The notes under the pieces: generated by a model
What the model was told of the DNA's origin: nothing
Databases searched by the model: none
Seen by the model: the letters and a program-made list of their open reading frames with translations, nothing else
Source: Tetrapyrgos nigripes
Lineage: Eukaryota > Basidiomycota > Agaricomycetes > Agaricales > Campanellaceae
NCBI GenBank assembly: GCA_013368315.1
Contig: JAACJM010000169.1
Location: 62,001 to 126,000, forward strand
Length of the DNA: 64,000 bases
Direction of reading: 5' to 3'
Shown here: positions 57,828-64,000 of the stretch, piece by piece
Position numbering within the stretch: the stretch's first letter is position 1
Layout: each line of letters starts with the position of its first letter
Made by a program: the position numbers and the translations under genes

Positions 57828-58393
57828 AGGGCTCCTATCGGATCAGATGATCCGGCGCCATCCGAGCGATTGCTGCTTTGGATGCGGATGCGGATGGCAT
57901 CTGACCAATCCAAAGATGATCTGCAGATGTGTTAGGGGTATGGGAAGGCATTGTTGTCACCCTATCTGGTTCAGTCTTGAGCTTTTCCTAGGTACTGTAC
58001 AGTTCTAAGCATATCCTTTTCATCAATTAAAGCAATAGTAGGCAGCCTGGGTTCCATACAATAGGATTTCAACACCAAAGGTAGTCTAGTTGCTCAGTGT
58101 GAAAACTTAGAAGCTTTCTGGCTGAAGTGCCGGAAGTGACTGTACTCAGGGAATTTCTCAAATACTGTAAGTACTTTATTTCAAAGTAAAGTAATAAACA
58201 AAAATACACTAAAAAACTGAAAGGAAAGTTCAGAATAAGGGTCTAGGGCACTGTACTGTGCAGGTGGCTGCCATCTGTGGATAATCCGTCGGATTGTCGG
58301 ATGCCATCTGTCAGGTGCGGATTGAGATTTTTTATCTACCAATCCGCTCGGATGGCATCCGAATCTGACCCAATCCGATCTGATAGGAGCCCT
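57828..58393. mobile_element. MITE-like element, 566 bp
   Basis: Terminal inverted repeat AGGGCTCCTATCGGATC at 57828-57844 and its complement ending at 58393 (GATCTGATAGGAGCCCT), matching about 19 of 21 positions. A subterminal GCCATCCGAGCG is also inverted. GGATGCGGATGCGGATGGC repeats lie inside. No target duplication could be established. It starts 36 bp after the stop codon of the secreted-protein gene and may supply its 3' end. Confidence 0.7.
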
Positions 58394-59044
58394 AACGCAA
58401 ATATCCTCATCTCAACGATTGGCTTCGCTGTTGGTGTCGCGAACCTTCAATCCGAAATCCATCTTCATGATAGTCTAGTTTTCTTTTGTTAGGCGGGGCC
58501 GCACCAGGTGTTGTTACATAAGCTAACGGTGCTCCCACAGTTCTGCTCGCTCATTAGGCCACTGAATTGCAGCTTGGAAAATGCTCTAGAGCTGAGTGAT
58601 GAAACTGTAAATAAGATATCTTAAGCATACACAGAAAACTGGAGCAAATTTCGCTGCACAAACACTCATTTTTGTTGACCGGTTACCGCTTAGAGGAATT
58701 GCCAGATTAATGCCAGATAGTGCCGCCTAGAACTTGGAGCATCCAAAGCTCGACTTTTCAGCCACAAACCTCCTCCAACATTTGTACAGTACTAGATATA
58801 AGTCTTTTATCATTGTAATTTTAGTTTAAAGTACTACTAGTAGTGTAATAATATTCGGATTTGAGGAAAGAGACCATGATAAATATCTAGCTTACCTCAT
58901 CAAAATCCTGGCGCAGCCCCGCCCTGTGAGAAAAAACCAGACTCAAGGGGGTGCACTCCAGGAAGTTATTGACAGGGGGTCAGAAAAAATTTTAAGGGCC
59001 TAATGCCATGGACCTACCTACCTACACATGACAAATATGATGTC
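58394..59044. other. Intergenic, repeat-like, no gene
   Basis: The segment GGGGGTCAGAAAAAATTTT followed by CCTACCTACCTAC near 58975-59027 is shared with about 60334-60390 (GGGGGTCCAAAAAAAATTT, CCTACCTACCTA), indicating another dispersed repeat. Confidence 0.4.
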
Positions 59045-59713
59045 ATATACCTAACTGGGGAAAGATGCCACTGCTTCACATGGCAAATTACGAGGCCCAA
59101 GATAATATGACCAAAAAAAGGTCATCGCTACTAAGGAATAGGCAACATACTGAATCCGTCCCTCTAAACTCAGCTTCCGGTATACCGTAGTGATCTTCGC
59201 ATACCTTCCGATCTCTCCCAAATCCATAGACGCGTCACTAAATGGAGATAGAAAGGATGATTGGCATATGAAGGAATAAATGAATAGGGAGGAGGGACAA
59301 TCCATGTCCAGCGAAGCTGGCAAACCCGATTACTATTTTTTCTATCTCATTCTAATTTATCATGCACACTAATCGTCCTTTTCCTAACTCTATCACAGGC
59401 CATATCTCTAACCAGATAACCAGAGCCCGACCAAACCATGAAATCCATCCAAAACTCCAATTACAATGAAAATTGATGAAAAAGGGAAGACGAGGAGAAC
59501 TATGCCCACTTCGTTTCTGAGAGAGAGCGTTAATGGCATCAGCTGCAGCATGACGTCGTGGTCGTCAATGTCAACAGTCCTTGGACCTGGTCCAGACCGA
59601 GTCTAGACTTTTTGGTTGTCGGGAAGGGTAGAGACTGGCCTAGGGGTGGGAGACTGAACCCGTGGAAAATTTTTCGAGGTCGACCTAAGTTAACTCAGCC
59701 TAAAGGCCTCGTA
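59045..59713. repeat. Rep-D element, longest copy
   Basis: Left end AACTGGGGAAAGATGCCACT, CATGGCAAATTACGAGGCC; right end TAAGTTAACTCAGCCTAAAG, GCCTCGTAA. The word TTACGAGGCC is therefore inverted between about 59087 and 59713. The interior CCTTGG(A)CCTGGTCCAGACCG is shared with the copy at 61270-61580. No protein. Confidence 0.65.
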
Positions 59714-60640
59714 ATATGGTAATCACTACTGCCAGCTCATTGCGTCTTCGACTTCTTCACTCTCTTGCAGTCATTGCAGACCCAATTATCCCTCCCGAAG
59801 TCCTCTCCATGATCCAAGCAAAGAATATGATACTATAAATGATGGTTAGCTTGAGCATAGGTATGTGAACAACAAGCAATCTCTCGCACCCATATTGTCT
59901 CACATCCTTTTCTTGTACATCTAATGACTCTCGTTTTATCATTCATACGAAACACATACTGGAAGTGGTGGTGTATTACTGTCTTGGAGAGCCATTGCGT
60001 TGGGCTCGCTTCAAGCTGAGGATGAAGTCGGAACTCAAAGGTCTCTCAAATTTCCAATACTTGTGCAGAAGTTCCCATCTCTTACGCATGTAGAGATTTA
60101 GTCCTAGACTTCTAGTGAGGGAATCTCTTTGAAACTGTCCTAGAGCAGCTCATATATACCCATTTTCTTGTAAAAATATTATAGTGAAGTACCCAAGATG
60201 TTTGGTAGAGCCAACTTCTTTCCTTGCTTGACATGTGGTCGTGCTAGATTATCTCAAGGTAATTGTGACTCTGGTGCCTCAGTAACATGTTCTATTTTGT
60301 ACACAATATTGATTTTTAAGGTCACTTTCTTAGGGGGTCCAAAAAAAATTTAAGGCTCTTGCAGGTTGAGCCTACCTACCTATCCCATGTCCAGAATTCT
60401 CTGGTCTGGACCCCCTTGACGAGACTACATACACACAACTATCCATGTATTGTCAGTCTGGATCCTCGAGACTATCTTCATAAGGAATTTCTCTTGGTGA
60501 CCAGCCTGCTATACCATTCCAGTTCCAACTCCTCGAGCAACAATATAATAGTTGAGTGCACATGGGAATGGCTGTTTTGAATGGCCAATGAAAAGACTAG
60601 CTCAGGTTTTCATGTGAAGGACCAGTAAATGGTGTTAACC
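59714..60640. other. No gene recognised
   Basis: AT-rich, with short ORFs. The shared CCTACCTACCTA segment lies at about 60330-60400. Possibly decayed upstream part of the transposon that follows. Confidence 0.35.
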
Positions 60641-62585
60641 AACAGAATACAAAAGCAGGCTGATGCAACAAGGGATCATCTCCTGGAGAAAAACGATGAA
60701 CATCATCCAGGCCAACAGGTCAGCAGGAAGGCAAGGAACAAACATGAACTGAATGAAAAATTGCAGGCTTTGTGAGCCCAAGCCAAGGCAAATGGTTCAG
60801 ATGCAGATGATTCAGATAATGAGGAGGATATGTCAGAGATGAATGAGAATTCTGCAGGGAGGGTCAGAAGAGGAATGCAGTGTGTACTTTTCACTCACCT
60901 TCAAAAATGAACATCTCTTCTCATACTCCTCATCTCTTTCCCAGAGCAGAGTATGTCAATGATAACATATATGACAGCTCTCTCTGCCACATGGCTTAAT
61001 CTGTGTGGTTGTGCCAGTCATAGCACTACTGGAGTTGCTCTTGACAGTATTGCTCTCATTCTAACAACAGTATTCCACATTATTTCCATTACAGTGCTGC
61101 AACGTCTTGGTTATGAGATCGATATCTAGGTGCCACACACTCCTCGAGATGTTTTTTCTACTTACAACTCTCTGCAAATCAAACCAACCATCATCCGCAC
61201 TGTCTCCTGTCCCAAATGCTTTGCACTCTATCCCCTCACACCTAACCTCCCTGGTCATTGTCTCTGGAAACTGGGGCAAAGGGCCATCACTTTGCGTGGC
61301 AAATTATGAGGCCTTTCACATAGTCTTACTTAGGTTATGCAGAAGGGAGGGAGAATCAGGGCATTAGATAAGCAGACCAATTTGACATGCTAGCATGATG
61401 TTGTGGTTATTGACGTCAACAGTCCTTGGATCTGGTCCAGACCGAGTCTGGACATTCCGGTTGTCAGGAAGGGCAAAGGCCAGCTGTGGCAACGAAAAGG
61501 GGTGGGAGTTTGAGATTGTGGTAAATTTTTCGAGCTTGACATAAGTTAACTCGGCCTTTAAGAGGCCTCATAAAAGGAGTATATGTAAAGAAAGAATGTG
61601 GAACACCGTTGAAAATCAAAAGGAGAACTGGCAGGAGAGAAATCACTATTCCTAGGCGGTGTATAGTACACAATGTTTCAGGTCATGGCTTGAGTTCATT
61701 CTGATTGAGGAGATAATCAACAAGTCCTATAATCCACTGTCCTCTCCTGATGGCAATGTGTGGAATACCTGGCAAAGCAGAGCTTGGCGTACATGGCCTG
61801 GGTTTCCTCTAAGACCAGGCAATCTCACATTCTCTCTGTATGTCGATTAGTTCAACCCGTTTACCAATAAAGTTGCTGGTAAAATTGTATCCTGCAGTGC
61901 TATCCTCCTCTGTTGCATGAGCCTTCCCCCTGAACTCTGTCATCTTCCTGAAAACACCTTCATTGTTGCGATCACCCCCAGCCCTAAAACTCCAGATGTC
62001 ACCACCATATCTCATATCTTGTGTCCTCTCGTCGAGTTGCTTAACACTCACTGGCATGGTGTCATGATGTAGACACATCTTCATCCTACAGGAACCTTTA
62101 TCTGTGTTATGGTGACTCCACTCATTGCTGATCTGGCAGCTATGCAAAAGATAACAGGCTTTCTGTCACATCAAGCTAAGCTTTACTGCTTGTTGTGCTT
62201 GGGTCTCCATACAGACATGGAATGCCTGGATCTGAATAAATACCCATTGCAGGATCAAGCAAGGATAAGGGAGCAGGTGAACAAGTGGTTGGTGGAGCTG
62301 AGGTTAGGACATAAGGAAACCATTGCAACAAACAACAGTGTTTGCTGGACATCACTCCATGACCTTGAATACTTCAATCCTGTCAAGCACGTTGTACTTG
62401 GGTTCATGCACAATATGCTTGAAGGCATTCTGCAAGATCATTTGCAGGAGCGATGGGGTATTGGGAAGAAGGATCAAAAGAGGAAGGGTAAAGGCAAGTA
62501 TCCGAAGCAAACTTTAGGTGGTTTTTGGATATATGGGGAAAGGCAAGAGTGGTATCAGTTGGAGGGCATGAATATGCGACGCTAG
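60640..62585 (+). pseudogene. Tnp2-type (CACTA-like) transposase remnant
   Basis: In order: an acidic N-terminal part (about 60655-60880, broken by TGA), ATWLNLCGCASHSTTGVALD near 61000, and the zinc-finger-like TPRDVFSTYNSLQIKPTIIR then CPKCFALYPLTPNLPGHCLW near 61137-61270. After an inserted Rep-D copy come SWLEFILIEEIINKSYNPLS, GNLTFSLYVD, NPFTNKVAGKIVSC, LPENTFIVAITPSPKTPDVT, THWHGVMM and LIADLAAMQKITGFLSHQAK, then a Cys-x2-Cys and HNMLEGILQDHLQERWGIG. Frame 3 is open from 61659 to 62585 except for TAG at 61848-61850 (expected Trp) and 62070-62072. The gene would encode a DDE transposase; this copy is dead. Confidence 0.85.
61270..61580. repeat. Rep-D copy inserted in the Tnp2 gene
   Basis: ACTGGGGCAAAGGGCCATCA to CATAAGTTAACTCGGCCTTT, GAGGCCTCATAA. 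It separates the zinc-finger part of the transposase from its catalytic part, and its interior matches 59550-59700. It is shorter than the copy at 59045, so an internal deletion is likely. Confidence 0.7.
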
Positions 62586-62960
62586 AGAAAGATCAAGGGA
62601 CTGGATACAAATGGGCAGATTATTTGAAAGATAGGACAGCAGAGGGTTTGGTGGAATTACTGGAGAAAAGGAGGGTACATGCAGAAACTCAGACGAGCAA
62701 AAAGCTGAAGCACACACGAACTGACAATGCTCGCAGATTCAGATCACAAATATCTGCTGACTGGTGCAGTAAACATGGTATCATTCATGAATTCACCACA
62801 GCATAGGACTCAGCAGCAAACAGGTTGGCAGAACATACCATTAGAGTTATTTCTCATACTCCAGATTACCACCCGAGTGGTGGGCACATGCTATGGAGAC
62901 TTCAATCTATGTTGAGAACTTCTTTCTGTCTGTCAGAACTCCAAATATTGTCCCAATCGA
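62525..62960 (+). pseudogene. Ty1/copia integrase fragment
   Basis: Frame 2 reads DIWGKARVVSVGGHEYA, DQGTGYKWADYLKDRTAEG, KKLKHTRTDNARRFRSQ, ADWCSKHGIIHEFTTA and, after a TAG (expected Tyr), DSAANRLAEHTIRVI. This is the copia integrase core (D, then R-T/V-D-N, then the E of LAE). It ends near 62960. It begins exactly where the Tnp2 frame ends, so the two elements are fused. Confidence 0.82.
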
Positions 62961-62989
62961 GAAGTGGACTGGGCATATGGTTTTTCAAG

Positions 62990-63080
62990 CAACAGGTCAA
63001 GCAACAGTTGCTTGACTGTTGCTTGACGTTGCTTGACTGTTGCTTGATGTTGCTTGACTGTTGCTTGACTGTTGCTTGGC
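62990..63080. repeat. Short TTGCTTGAC(TG) minisatellite
   Basis: About eight units of GTTGCTTGACT with variants, the same motif as the larger array at 63525. Confidence 0.85.
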
Positions 63081-63520
63081 CCTGCTGGAAGATTACTTGG
63101 AAGTTGCTTGAGTACAATCCACTTGAGAGTAGTCTGAGGATGGCTTGACTTTCTACTTTGGATGTGGCTGTGCTTATCCTAGTGTAGTGAAGTTCACTAC
63201 ACTTCATTTTACAGCAAGTTACTCACATTGAAAGGCTCATTCATTGAGGAGATATCATTTATACATACCCCATTCTCCATTTCAAATTGCTTTAACCTTC
63301 ACTCAGTCAAGTACATAATTTTAAAATTGAAGAGATAGAAAATAAAGTTTGAGAAAATAAATTTATTGTCACATTCATCCAGCTAATTTCACAACTATGT
63401 GGATGCTAAGTATGTCTGAGCATTATGTGCCTCTTTATAAGTAATAGCTAACTTGGAGTAGTAGGCTGGTAGCTTGAATTGCTGGTGGCCCATATTTTAT
63501 TCATACTGTTGCTTAACTTA
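63081..63520. other. Spacer between two minisatellite blocks, no gene
   Basis: AT-rich. Only tiny ORFs. Confidence 0.4.
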
Positions 63521-63524
63521 CCCT

Positions 63525-63965
63525 TAAGTGTTGCTTGACTGTTGCTTGACCTATGAGAAGTGTTGTTGGATGTTGCTTGACTGTTGCTTGATGCTGCTTG
63601 AGTGTTGCTTGAGTGTTGCTTGAGTGTTGCTTGATGTTGCTTGAGTGTTGCTTGACGTTGCTTGACTGTTGCTTGACTGTTGCTTTACTGTTGCTTGATG
63701 TTGCTTGAGTGTTGCTTGAGTGTTGCTTGAGTGTTGCTTGAGTGTTGCTTGAGTGTTGCTTGATGTTGCTTGAGTGTTGCTTGAGTGTTGCTTGATGTTG
63801 CTTGATGTTGCTTGAGTGTTGCTTGAGTGTTGCTTGATGTTGCTTGAGTGTTGCTTGAGTGTTGCTTGATGTTGCTTGATCTGTTGCTTGACCGTTGCTT
63901 GAGTGTTGCTTGAGTGTTGCTTGATGTTGCTTGACCCAGTGCTTGACCATTGCTTGACCTCAAGC
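63525..63965. repeat. TGTTGCTTGAG minisatellite
   Basis: About 38 units of 10 or 11 bp (TGTTGCTTGA and TGTTGCTTGAG, with TGACTGTTGC variants). The mix of 10- and 11-bp units means all three frames of the minus strand stay open and read as Gln/Asn/Ser/Thr-rich repeats. No start context supports a real gene. Confidence 0.92.
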
Positions 63966-64000
63966 CACATTCAGGCCACCTCCAACTACTCTTGAGCCAT

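Noticed and set aside
63513..63970. Three overlapping Gln/Asn-rich ORFs suggesting a prion-like protein
   Set aside because: All three frames are open owing to the 10/11-bp minisatellite; no start region or flanking coding sequence.

Overview
The window looks like nuclear DNA of an Agaricomycete (mushroom-forming basidiomycete). The genes have many short GT-AG introns of about 50-80 nt. The mobile elements are typical of that group: Ty3/gypsy, Plavaka-type CACTA transposase, Tnp2-type transposase and copia remnants. Intact single-copy genes sit between large repeat blocks. No bacterial operon, CRISPR array, or rRNA/tRNA gene that I could support is present.

Layout. 1-2.1 kb: decayed Ty3/gypsy pol (RT, RNase H, integrase). 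4-15.4 kb: a very large inverted-repeat (foldback-like) structure. Its arms hold two dispersed elements, here called Rep-A and Rep-B. Its centre holds several minisatellite arrays. 15.5-17.5 kb: an HNH-type gene. 19-21.2 kb: two divergently transcribed uncharacterised genes. 23.5-24.9 kb: a 170-bp tandem repeat interrupted by a hAT-like element with an 8-bp target duplication. 26-31 kb: an acidic partial ORF, a G-rich telomere-like minisatellite, and a second hairpin-rich array split by a PIF/Harbinger-like MITE. 31.6-34.1 kb: gypsy gag-protease remnant. 34.1-39.6 kb: more hairpin repeats, Rep-C copies and a fourth Rep-A. 40-43 kb: degenerate Plavaka transposase, followed by a small five-exon coiled-coil gene and a 5'-truncated berberine-bridge-type oxidase. 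45.4-49.7 kb: a long disordered-protein gene. 50.7-53.3 kb: a complete secreted GH3 beta-xylosidase of 791 aa in four exons. 56.5-57.8 kb: a secreted 280-aa protein in seven exons. 60.6-63 kb: Tnp2 transposase remnant fused to a copia integrase piece, then a TTGCTTGA minisatellite.

The host genes most likely to be functional are the beta-xylosidase (hemicellulose degradation), the seven-exon secreted protein, the 409-aa and 117-aa hypothetical proteins, the coiled-coil gene and probably the HNH-type gene. I see no pathway-level clustering; the genes look like neighbours in a repeat-rich region.

The most unusual signal is not a gene. At least ten tandem or dispersed repeat families between 6.4 and 36.7 kb differ in overall sequence, unit length and context. 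All are built around the same short inverted repeat: a 6-15 bp stem made of ACG/GTC-type words closing on a 3-nt spacer, usually CAA or TTG. Examples are GACGCT-CAA-AGCGTC, AGCGTC-TTG-GACGCT and GCGTGAACGAC-CAA-GTCGTTCACGC. Both arms sometimes change together. I know of no named system with this signature. All identifications were made by eye from the sequence, without database searches.
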